DNA from: Krasilnikovozyma curviuscula
Lineage: Eukaryota > Basidiomycota > Tremellomycetes > Cystofilobasidiales > Mrakiaceae
DNA length: 18,410 bases
Assembly: GCA_014825775.1 (NCBI GenBank)
Contig: MVAQ01000328.1
Location: 1 to 18,410, forward strand
Direction: 5' to 3'
Of the stretch, positions 7,767 to 17,795 are shown one piece after another; positions within the stretch are counted from its first letter, which is position 1, and every line of letters starts with the position of its first letter. The translations under genes were made by a program, and so were the position numbers. The notes beneath the pieces are model-generated. The model did not search any database, was not told the origin of the DNA, and worked only from the letters and a program-made list of their open reading frames with translations.

Positions 7767-10700
7767 TCATTCGTCCAACTCAACGAACCCACCAAATTCA
7801 GCACCGGGTAAAGACTCCTCAACGGTCGACGTCTGAACCAAAACTTCTTCCTCTTCCTCGTCAGCCGCCTCATTCGCCTCTCGCAATCTGGCAGCCTCCT
7901 CCTCCTCAGCCTTAATCTTCTTCAACTCCTGCTCGAGCTTTGCCTTCTCCGCTGCCTTCAGTCTTGTCTCTGCCCTCTCTTTCTCTCTCGCAAGCCGGTC
8001 TTTCATCCTCAAATGCAGGTTGTAGACGGCCCATTTTTGTGAATCAGATCCCTCACCCATCGGGACCCTCGATCTATCCAGTTCCTTGCCGAGCTGAGGA
8101 TCCCACAGGTTGGAGCTTCCAGGAAGAACGTTGTTGAGTAAGAATGGGTGAGATTCAGTGTTGAGGACGTAGTCATCAAGAGAGATGAAGTCAGGATCGC
8201 AGTGAAGCAAGTAGTGATATTTAAACGTCTCAGCGAACTAGAGAGAAACACCGGGAAAGATCATTAGTCCGAGCTGTTCTGAAGAATGAAAAAGAGTTTT
8301 ACTCACGACGAAAGACTCCATGTTGTCCGTGAAAGCTGGTGGGTTCACTCGGACGTCCGCGACCGAAGAGAAACCATAATCAGTTTGCGTTTTGTTGATC
8401 CAATCTGTGAAGTATCGCCAGCCTTGATCCTAAGAATTTCCATTAGATAGAAAGGCAGAACGTCAATGATTTGCACCAAGTAAACTCAAAGCTGAACAAA
8501 GCCCCAAACTGACCTGATATCTCTTGTCACCCGTCAGCCGATACATGTAGAAGATACTCTCGATTGTCTCCGGTCTACTCAAGTAGTAATTTACACCACC
8601 CTTCACACCGGGCTGATTATTGACCATATGTCGGTATTGAGCCATATTGGGGTTCTCAGTGTTGAAGTCCGGGATAATCTCCATGATGTCGCCGTTTGAG
8701 GAGAGACCAAGGCCGGAGAGAGCTTCGTCGTCTGTGGGGAGAAAGAAGTCTGTTCGTTCTGCTTGAAGACCTGTTGCTGAGGCGGCGCCCTGAGGAGAAA
8801 CTATGTCAGTGTGTGGCATGTTGCGCCAAGAGAAGACTGCTAGCCTTACGAGATGGTAACAGGTTTGGGTGATCTGCTTCGCCGTTTCCATATCCTTTGG
8901 TCTGTCCAATAGCTTAGCACCAAGCCCTAACATAGCGCCAGCGAAGCAAGTGAGATGCTCCATTGTCGACCTGACGTAGCCGTTCACAGATTCGCCAATG
9001 ATCTATAACCGAAAGAGAAGCAGTGAGCGGTCAAAGAATCAAACGCAAAAACAAATCGACTGAAAAGACGGTTTGGCTCACCATGAGAGGTCTAGGGCGA
9101 CCATCTGCGTAAGGTATAACTGTGACGTTTTGAATCAGCTTTTCATACGCTTTATCGATTGAGGCACCGTACTTTAAACCGATGCAAGTCAGTCTCCACA
9201 TCACAGCATCAGTACTAAACTCCAAATATTACTTACCAGACTACCATAGAGCTCCTCTTTCCCACCTAGCAGCAAATACTCCTTGATTAAATACTCATAC
9301 CAACTATCGCCCATCGCTCCAAACCCAAACGTCCCGACATTCTTAGTCCCCTTGTACCTCTCCGTATCAAACGTGAGTGGTAGTAGAGGTGATTGAGGTC
9401 CCCGCTCAGACAGACGCGCGAGATACTTGACACCTCGGTGCGCTAGGTGAAAGTAAGTGTTGTTTCCGGTGATCTGGGAAAGACGTGTCATTTCGAGAAA
9501 GATTGTACCAGCTCTTTGGGGAGGAAAAAATAAAGAACAGGATTAGTGGTCTTCGTGCTGGTAGAGGTGCCATCGGGCTTACTCTGCGAGTTGGATGTGA
9601 TGTCCCCCATAAATCTCCAAGGGCCTGTGAATTAAAATAGGGAGAAAATCAGTTGAGGGCTAACGGAGCAAAACCACTCAAGTACTAACTTGGCAGGAGT
9701 GATTCGACTCATTGGTACTCCCTAGAGAAGTAGGCGTTTGCTCATCAGAAACGCAGCTTTGAGAGGAAGGATGAGGGAAGGAGACTGACAGACGTCGTGT
9801 TAAACATCTGAACCAGCATAGCACCAACTTCTTGAACCCGGGTCTTGACCAAAGGATCTCCAGATATATCATAAGCACCCAACAATCCTGATTTCCACAC
9901 ACCAATGCAGAGAAGAAGGGTCAATCTTACGATCGCGTAGTTTGACGAAAAGAAACGGAAACTCACCACCCAAGTACCTAATATTGGTCTCAAAACAATG
10001 AATCTGCTCATATCCACCATGATCATTAATCTCCCCGTTCTTCCAGGGCACGCCATTCACGATCCCGAAGTCAACAGCGTGTAGATGAGTTCGCGCAAGA
10101 GCGTATTCTTCCTTGAGCCCAAGGATGAGCAAAGTTGCAAGCGACTAAATGAATAATCAGCCGTTAGGACGTGCTGATGAAAGTGAGATGGGCAAGAAAG
10201 GCGCGTACATCGATTACGGTCGCTCCCCATCCGAGGAAAGGCGATGAACTGGAATAATGGCACGTGAGGAACCGTGCCGCACCAACCATCAGCGCGCAGT
10301 TTCATTTTTGCCGATAGATATATAAGAGGGCTTACGAAGCACCAGAGACGGGTTTCACCTCATCCGACCCCCATGCACCAGACTTCTTGTAACCCTCCCA
10401 GGCGTGCAGAAAAGCGCCCTTGACAACATTCCTCCTGTCCTCCTTCATCTGCGCCTCTTCCTTCGTCTCCTTTGCTCGATCAGCCTTAAAGTCATGCTGG
10501 ATCTTGGGCATCTTTTTTCTTGGTTTCTTCTCGTCTGGGAAAGGCGATAGCTCGATGGGCTCAAGCACATCGTATTCGGTCACAAACGCATCCTGAAGCA
10601 ACGCCTCTCGATTGAGCGGCGGCGGATTGACGACTCGGACTGGCTCACCAGCTCGAGGATCATCCTTGAACATGTTGTACATCTCGGGGTTCTCAGATTT

Positions 10701-11300
10701 GGTCGGGAACTGAGTGAAACGAGGCTGTGCGGGTGGTGAGGGTGGACTACGACCTTTCTTGAGGAAAGTTGGGAAGTCGGAAGGTTTGGGGAGCATCGCT
10801 GGGTCTGGAAAGTCAAGTGGTAAGGGTTTCAGGTGGAAATCACGACCTTCTACGAACTCGTTCTCCTCTTCGTCGTCATTCGATGGTTGGTGGCCCTGAG
10901 ACGGCGGCGCTGGTGGTACAAGCGGCATGACATTGTCGCTGTTGGGAATGGGAGCTGGTTTCCTGAAGTTCTCATCAGGTACGGTATTAGGTGGTACCTC
11001 TGGCTTCTCATGGTGGGTTTGCGGTGGGGGAGGAGGGCGATGCTGCGGTACGGGTACTTTGAATTCCTCCTCGAGGCTTTCCAGGTCGTCGTCGAGCTGA
11101 GAAGGGGCGTGGTGGTCGAACAGCGGAGGTGGGTGGTGAGGGTGTCCTTCGTATCTGTCGAAGTCTGCTTCTTCACTAAGATCTTCAATCCATCGACCGT
11201 CCTTGGACGGAACCCAGTATGAGCTCGTGAGGAACCAGAGGGTAAGGGCTAGGATGGGGAGAGCTAGCAGCTTTCTGGGTATCGTTCGAAACGAAGGCAT
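7767..11300 (-). CDS. GH47 class I alpha-1,2-mannosidase with Pro-rich stem and C-terminal acidic coiled coil
   Basis: Twelve exons: 11300-10336, 10248-10209, 10144-9967, 9887-9790, 9721-9690, 9624-9583, 9513-9237, 9171-9082, 9002-8850, 8789-8514, 8429-8307, 8237-7767 (2745 nt, 914 aa); all phases agree. The family removes alpha-1,2-linked mannose from N-glycans in the ER/Golgi lumen. Residues 8-27 form a signal anchor (LLALPILALTLWFL), so type II topology is likely. Residues 30-290 are a Pro/acid-rich stem. The catalytic domain spans about 295-790: FLHAWEGYKK, GWGATVIDSLATL, HCFETNIRYLGG (E387, likely general acid), GDSWYEYL (D521), SRPETIES (E699), ETFKYHYLL, and NTESHPF with the Thr (T785) that in the family binds calcium. 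Residues 832-890 are a charged coiled coil ending in EEEEE, unusual for GH47. The frame also opens at GTG 11312, but ATG 11300 is the first ATG. Introns 6 and 7 use AAG acceptors. The length is well above the usual 500-650 aa. Confidence 0.92.
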
Positions 11301-11807
11301 CCCTGCTGCCACCTTACTATTCTGGCCAGCTGTGTCTGGGAGATGCTTTTCTCAGGTGTGAACGTCAATTGGGAAGGAGAGATGGTCGTCTGCAGCGAGC
11401 CACCGTGTAGCAGGACGCCCTTTTTACCCCTCAATTGAGCTTGGCGCAAACTTTACTTTTTTTACGCGTTAGCGATCCAGAGAATGGTTATATGTCAGAT
11501 AAAAATTCTTTTTTGGTCACTGGTCTGGTCCAGTCAATGCGAAATATTGATTCATAGTGAGAATAGCGCGTAGGAGGGGACCGCAATTACAGCCTGCGAA
11601 ACTAAAGTGCGTTCCCTTATCCCTCACAGGAACTTGCATTGACACAGCCCCTGTATGTTCATAATATTTCCATAGATACCTACTCTATAGCCGCTAGCTT
11701 CACATTCGCGTCTTATCCATTAGCGGCCGTAGAGTAATTTATCCTTCAAGTCATGCAGTGGTCGTTGACAATGTGATAGGGTCCAGATAGAAGAGATAGG
11801 AAGAGGC
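11301..11807. promoter_or_regulatory. Mannosidase promoter and phospholipase D 3'UTR region
   Basis: About 507 bp between the phospholipase D stop (11808) and the mannosidase ATG (11300), both genes on the minus strand. It must hold the 3'UTR and polyadenylation region of the first and the promoter and leader of the second. No coding frame, repeat or RNA gene could be supported. The minus-strand ORF at 11264-11449 overlaps the mannosidase start in another frame and looks spurious. Confidence 0.5.
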
Positions 11808-14800
11808 TTAAAGATACAAGTCCATAGTGAGACTGAAGCGAAAGAAAGGACGTTAACAGAGGGTAGCAAGAAGGTTGACCTAAGCAATAAATGGGAAACT
11901 TACCTGTTAACCGCCGCAATATCGTCCCAGTTGATCAACTCCTTCTCTTCTGAAAGGAACTCGAGTGGCATTTCCACAAGGTGTCCGCGCTTGGATGTGG
12001 AAACAAAAGAGTCGGGTTAGACACGGAGAAAGTGACCAGTGATGGATGTAAGGTCTACTGACGATTTGAGAGAGCTGATCTTTGACCTGGGCAATCGTGA
12101 GTTCTTTGTTGGCAATATGACCAGACTAGAAAACAAAAATTGATTTAATCAGTGTCAGGGCCAGCCGGACATGAGAAACAGCATTTACTGCAATTCCAGA
12201 GGGAAGGAGCGTGTCATAATCCTTCCACGTTTTCACACGGTCACTATCATTAAAGATCCACATTAGCCAATAACTCATAGGTTATTTGAGCTAAGACTCA
12301 CCTTGGGAAGGTGACGAAGATATCATCGAAGATCTTCCTATTTCTCTTCGCTGTCTCTTTCCACAGCGCAATGAACTCATCTCCTATAGGGTCCATGACA
12401 ATCTGATCGGCTTCTGAAGTTGGGTCATTCGTTCCTGGTACAGGTACCGGATGCATGTTGTCGTTCGGGTATTCGCCTTCATTGTGAGTTCCTTTAGGAC
12501 TGTAGTGGAGGGAGTCAGTGACAAGGAGAGAGAGAAATACTGGAGCGTATTAACACACGGTAAGAGGCCCAAATGCTCTTTGCAGAGAGTTCTCCTCCAA
12601 GCAGAAGCAAACTAGAAATGTAAAGGTCAAGTATGAGTTTGGTCCAGCGTCTGATAGAAAATGAGGAAATACCGCTTACCTTGGAAGCAATGTATTTCTT
12701 ACCATCCATCTTACTCTCAAACGGCTCCTTGTCTTCGATAACCATGGCGATTTCACTGTCATGATCTCCACACATACTTCTATCATTCAAGTTGGACGAG
12801 CCGATAATCACGACACGGTCGTCGATGATCATGAGTTTACCTGAAAGAAAGAAATACATCAAAACAAGCAGAATGTGAACAAAGGAGTGGAAACGTACTG
12901 TGGATGTAACAGATCTCAGAAATGTAAGCATTTCTTTCTTCTTCCTCAGTACCAAGCCATTTTTCACTATCCAAAGTAGTGGAATCAGCTTGACTGTGCT
13001 GGCCGACGTTGTCGCTGACACATTCATCCGGTCGCGTTGCAGCGTCTTGGAATCTAAGAGAAAGAAAGTGTCAACCATGACAATTAGTAGGAAATCTAAG
13101 ATGAAGAAAGAAAAAGTTCAAACCTTTTGATGATGCTTTCAGCCTCTTCGATCGTCTTCGGCATCTTGACCCTCTCGAGCTCCTTCTCAACTTTATCATC
13201 CTCCAACTTATTGACACCTCCATCATCGTCTCCAGCAGTCTTGATCATAACCTATTGCAGCATATCAATCTGTTATTAACGCAATTTGGTCAAGAAATGG
13301 GCGAATTAACCCACATCATCAGTGTCGACACCATCAGTATTCTCACTTCCGATCCAGATTCTAGCCAGCGCGACTTGAGCTTCGTGGAACTTGATACGAG
13401 ACTATAACAGCAAGCAGTGAGGACTGTTACAATGATGGGAGAACTAAGGTGAAGTGAAGGCTTACTCTCTGCTCCATGTCCTTGATAAACGACTTTGGCG
13501 CGTTGACTCGATCATAACTCCTCAAGTTGTAGAACGAGATGTATTCATTCGGATCGTATCCGGCAGCCTTGATGAGTCCAAAGATCGAGTGATCTCCACG
13601 ATTGATGGACTTGTACCTGGAAGAAGAAGAAGAAATCAGCGAAAAGTCTTAAGTGATCACACTTTATGAACGAAATTCACTGAGCACCCATAATTGCTCT
13701 CAAAGAACCATCGCCCTGAATATCACCCGGGAAAGCAGGAGCTTCTGGGATGAGGATAAAAATCTTGAACTTCTTTCCTGACTGAGCAGCACTGAGAACA
13801 CGTTCGACGATAGCGGCGCCGATAAGGTTCTTGACTGGTCCTCGACCGGGAGTGGTGTTGGTGATGAAAAACTGGTTTTCAATATAGATGCAGTGGTTCG
13901 CTTCTCTTATAAGCTGGATATAAGCCATCTGAATGGAGTCTGGAGAGAAGGAGTGGGAGTCAGGTCGTGCTCTGAAGAGGATCGAGTTGGGAGACTCACT
14001 CTCAAGAAGAATACCGTGACTCCAATCAGCTGAACTTCTTAGAACTTGGACATCGCAAGAACCCTAAAGTTTGAACATAAGTTTTGAACGAGAAAAGGAT
14101 CTAGCAGAGAAGAAACAGAGGGTACGAACCTTTTCGACCTCAACATCCCACTTCGGTTCCTGGGACGGCTTCTCATGGTAGGGGTGACACCAAGCATGTC
14201 CTCTATCCGCCCAAGCTTGTAGATGAGGATGTCTCCTCCTCCTATCCGCTCTTCGGACCTCATCTTCAACTTCTTCCTTCTCTGCGTCCACCTCCGCCTG
14301 CTGCTCTGCAAAATTGGTTGCGTTACGTGGGATGTCAGTCGGGCGCGCGTGCCCGTCCCGGTAGTGGCTGTCGCGCGTCGAGACGGGTTGCAATGTATCG
14401 GGCTGATGTTGAGCCAAGGGGGTGTCAAATGCTGGATAAAGCACAAAATGATCGCAAGTCGGAGTGAGTTGCGATGTCTAATAGCGGCGTGGAAGAGACT
14501 TACGATGAGGGAGCGCCAACCAGTCATATCTCTTATCATGTTTGTACTTCAAATTCTTGACGAAGTTCCATCTCTCAACAAAGTGTTGAGTGAGATCGAC
14601 AACTGCTTGGCCAATCATCGTAACATGGTTGTCGTGCCATGGCATTCGAGGTACTAATTCGACAGCGACAGCGTTGGAGCAGTAGTCATCAACATTTTGG
14701 AAATCCATCACACGAGCGTTGTTATAATCTGGAAAGGACAAACGGATATGCAGTTAGCTAGGTTGTGAGAGAAAGGTATTAAGGTTAACATCTATTGTAC

Positions 14801-16012
14801 CTTGACCAGGGAAAATTGTCTTGTCCCAATCAGTCGGATGAACATCAGCCAGCGGATGATCATTTGTATCCCATCGTCCAAAGCACAGATCCAACCCACC
14901 AACGGTCGCATAGTGCGAGTCCACAATCGTCAATTTCTCATGGTGCGACCAATACAGAGTGATTTCACCCCCGCTATGGTCCGGATGACGCATGACAGCT
15001 ATGTTATCGTGGAGATCTTCCAAGGCGTGTTTAGTGTGTCGACTCGACATCGACATGGTAGCAGCGACTTCCTTGTAGACGATGATATAGATCTTGACGC
15101 CCTCCTCGGCTTTGCGCTTCAGGAGACGGTCGATACGGTATTCGGGGTACTTATAAGCTGGTCGTCTGAGGTAGAGTTCAGGAGTTAACCACCTGTTCAG
15201 AGGAAAGAAAGTTAATATTAGTTGAGGGGTAATGTTAATTGAGGGGAGATTGGACAGGTGAGTGGCTTACCAGTCAAGGATGAAGATCGACTCCTTTGCG
15301 TTCTCAAAAAGCTCTGATACGGCCCAAAAGAAATCGTGTCCATCGACATGGTACTTGCAGAGGTTACCTGGTTCGAAAAGGAGAAAATGTCAGCACATTT
15401 GACTGCAATCTGCGAATCTTTGTTTCGGCAACTGACCTTCTGTTTCAGGTGCAAACGAAGTATAACGGTGCTCAGCTCTGATCTCCATGATCTGAGCGTC
15501 AATCTCCTTCTCATGCTTCTCGTCGTGTCGATGATTGGGGTTCAGGGTATTTCCGATAGCCGACTGAGCGAAAGTGTACCGGGCAAGGTGATCAGAATTT
15601 TCCCGTTTGAATTATCGGAAAGACGAGGAAGAAGAGATGCTCACACCAAAGGCACGAATATGGTCTGGACCAAGGACCTATCAAGTCAAGAAGGGAATCG
15701 AAACGAAGCAGCGAGTCAGCCAATGCTTCTGATCTTGGCACAAAATTCATCCCTAGGTTCATTCAACGAGCTGGTCCACCTATTCGAGATGAACTCGACT
15801 CTTTAAATAGCCGTAGAAGTCTATATGGTTAACATTTTTACCTTGAGATCAGTCTTGACGCTCTGCGTGAGCTCCTGGAAGGTCCCAAACCACGCGACCA
15901 GGGGGAAGCAGCGCAGGGCAGAACGAAAACCTCATCAGTGATCTGTACGAACAGAAAATTGAACAGAACGACAGGCTGAATGCACCTTCATTTTTCCTTT
16001 GAATGAGTCCAT
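11808..16012 (-). CDS. Phospholipase D, 21 exons, two HKD motifs
   Basis: Exons: 16012-15986, 15874-15842, 15677-15645, 15563-15437, 15367-15271, 15192-14801, 14728-14504, 14431-14130, 14063-14000, 13939-13681, 13616-13466, 13401-13315, 13251-13124, 13053-12899, 12840-12680, 12611-12559, 12499-12302, 12243-12189, 12125-12063, 11989-11904, 11832-11808 (2721 nt, 906 aa). The family hydrolyses phosphatidylcholine to phosphatidic acid and choline. HKD1 is HHEKLTIVD (about 189-197), followed by GGLDLCFGRWDT. IYIENQFFIT is near 451-460. HKD2 is HSKLMIID (693-700), then GSSNLNDRS. There are no PX or PH domains, so it resembles the PLDs of filamentous fungi that lack them rather than yeast Spo14. A charged Arg/His-rich insert (residues 345-410) lies between HKD1 and the ENQFFI region. 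The start MDSFKGKMK sits in a 27-nt exon with a weak GTGCAT donor, so the first exon is the least certain. The C-terminus (SLTMDLYL) comes from a 25-nt last exon. Confidence 0.92.
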
Positions 16013-16465
16013 CTTGATCTCCTAGTATGGCTTCAGAAGAGTCCGGTCGGGAAGTGGAGATGGAAGTCAAGGTAAGGTATGCTCTTCGACAGTCGTGCGT
16101 CATCACGACGTGCTGCGTCCAGAAACCACACGAATTTTTAGGTGTAGTGAATGGAATCCAAATTTGAAGCTGGTTGCAGATCTTTCTAGTATTGTTCTGA
16201 GGGTGGTAATCCCATCGAGAAAGAAGCTGGTTTCATCCCAAGTTTCTCTCAAATAGAGCTGCGCACCAAAACGATACTCGGACGTGACTGGCTTCTTTGT
16301 TCGAATTTCTGTCTCTTTGGTATAACAGCCTGGTATTTTACATTTAATATTTCCTCAACAACAGACTTATTACTTCCTTACAAGTTATCAGGGCAAGAGC
16401 TCCTGCATAACATCTTGAAACAAACTCGCGCCGCCGGGCCCTGCATTCCTTCCCCTCAGATCTCC
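16013..16465. other. Intergenic region between phospholipase D and the small CipC-like gene
   Basis: About 450 bp with no supported coding frame. By position it carries the promoter and 5'UTR of the phospholipase D gene and the 3'UTR of the upstream minus-strand gene. The minus-strand ORF 15849-16106 crosses the phospholipase D start and is mostly its leader and first intron. Confidence 0.5.
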
Positions 16466-17172
16466 TTACTCCTTTAATAAAGCTGGGATCAGGTAGTGTT
16501 TACCAGGAATCATTCTTCTCATTACCATCTCTTGTGCTTCTGGTAATGTCAAAAAGCGCAAAACGGTGACACTCTCATCAACTGAGTTTCCACACACAAA
16601 ATTAGATGGTCCGAGGAGGTGATGAGGGACGAACCAGTTTCGACTTTCCATTTGGTGAATGATTTGAGACTCTATACATTTTAAAGTGGGGACTTTCAGA
16701 GTGGGGACCGGAGAGTGAAACAAGAGAGAACAAGAGACTCCCATGTTTTCCATGCAAGTAATCCAACTCATCTCGAATGATAACACCAACGAACAAAGAC
16801 GCTTTCTCCCTTGACTGAGGTGGAGATTTTTCGATACAGTATCTACCCAAGAGCCGGAGTAGGAATGAAGGGAAATCAGAGGTCCAGTCCTACTCAAAGG
16901 AAGATCAAATAAAGATGGATTGAAACAACTCACCTGTCCAACAACCTCAAGACCTGGTAAGCAACCGCTCCAGCGACGGCATCTGAGACGAAAACTGGAT
17001 TATTTGTGGGTGGGTAGTTGTAGACATTGAGACAGTTAGCTTCGTTGAAAAACGAACTGGGAAGACAGAGACAGAGCAGATGATGAGGCGTATGGAAGAT
17101 CAAAGAGGATGAACGTCAGCTGTGTCGCGATACCAGAGGAAGCTATCGAAGCGGTAAGGAGATCTACCTCAT
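16466..17172 (-). CDS. Small CipC/DUF3759-like protein (tentative gene model)
   Basis: Model: exons 17172-17168 (ATG AG only), 17056-16934, 16842-16739 and 16581-16466, giving 348 nt and 115 aa. Exon 2 reads SSFFNEANCLNVYNYP and VSDAVAGAVAYQVLRLLDR. Exon 3 carries REKASLFVGVIIRDELDYLH and GKHG; exon 4 starts DESVTVLRF and ends at TAA 16466. The order of an alanine/glycine patch (AGAVAYQ), a second hydrophobic helix (SLFVGVIIRDELD) and a KHG-I-D turn resembles the fungal CipC-like/DUF3759 family, small stress- or antibiotic-induced proteins of unknown biochemical role. Introns 1 (111 nt) and 2 (91 nt) have good acceptors, and intron 2 a GTGAGT donor. Intron 3 (157 nt) uses a weak GTCTCT donor. 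The 5-nt first coding exon is inferred from the frame. The exon 2-exon 3 join is the best supported part; the family name is from memory of its pattern. Confidence 0.45.
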
Positions 17173-17795
17173 GATATTAAAAGTTACTTCTTGGTTTCGA
17201 AGTTAGATGAAAAGATGGACTTTGGTAAAAACCTTGCATGCTGGTCGAAGGTATGGGAGCTTGCGAAGCCACCCTTCGCCTGCGATGGAGGTGATCGCAA
17301 TGAAAAACGAGCTTTCAGAAAAGGTTGTCCAGAACCTGATCTCTAGAGTTTCTCACCTACGTCATCTATCGTTTATTCAACCTCGCAGCTCGTAAGAATC
17401 GAAATCTTGAAAGAAGTAGATTTTGAAGGTGAAAAGGAACCCTGTATCGCGCCTAATCCAATAACGAGCTCTACTCAATAATCTGAGAAACTGGGAGAGC
17501 TGGAATAAATGCGATGTAATGCTCTGACTGGTTAGAGATTATCAAACATAAGATAAAAATAGGACCGCTCTCAATGTCGTGAGCTTGCGAAGACATACAG
17601 CTGATGGGGCGATCGACACCGAACTCAGTGAAGTTGATCCTCAAGATTCGGCAATGAAGAAAATATAAGTAAGATATCAAAACCGAAACGTGAAGGAATG
17701 AAGATATAATGTTAGGTATGACACCTAGAATGAATACGGGACAAATGACTACACTCCCTATGTTGAACAACTAAACCACCCTGCCCCAAAATGCA
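17173..17795. other. Intergenic region without a supported gene
   Basis: About 620 bp between the small CipC-like gene and the stop of the zinc-finger gene, both on the minus strand. It likely holds the promoter and leader of the former and the 3'UTR of the latter. AT-rich blocks near 17490-17570 and 17650-17710 fit a 3' end and promoter. Frames here have no recognisable product. Confidence 0.45.

Noticed and set aside
9215..9236. 22-nt intron (GTAAGT to TTTAG) in the mannosidase
   Set aside because: Too short to splice and breaks the reading frame. The 65-nt intron 9172-9236 keeps frame and has a CTGAC branch site.
11310..11312. GTG as mannosidase start, 12 bases upstream of the ATG
   Set aside because: Nuclear genes of this type start at ATG; ATG 11300 gives a normal signal-anchor N-terminus.
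15849..16106. 85-codon minus-strand ORF over the phospholipase D start
   Set aside because: It reads through the leader, first exon and first intron. The spliced frame MDSFKGKMK-ELTQSVKTDLK fits better.
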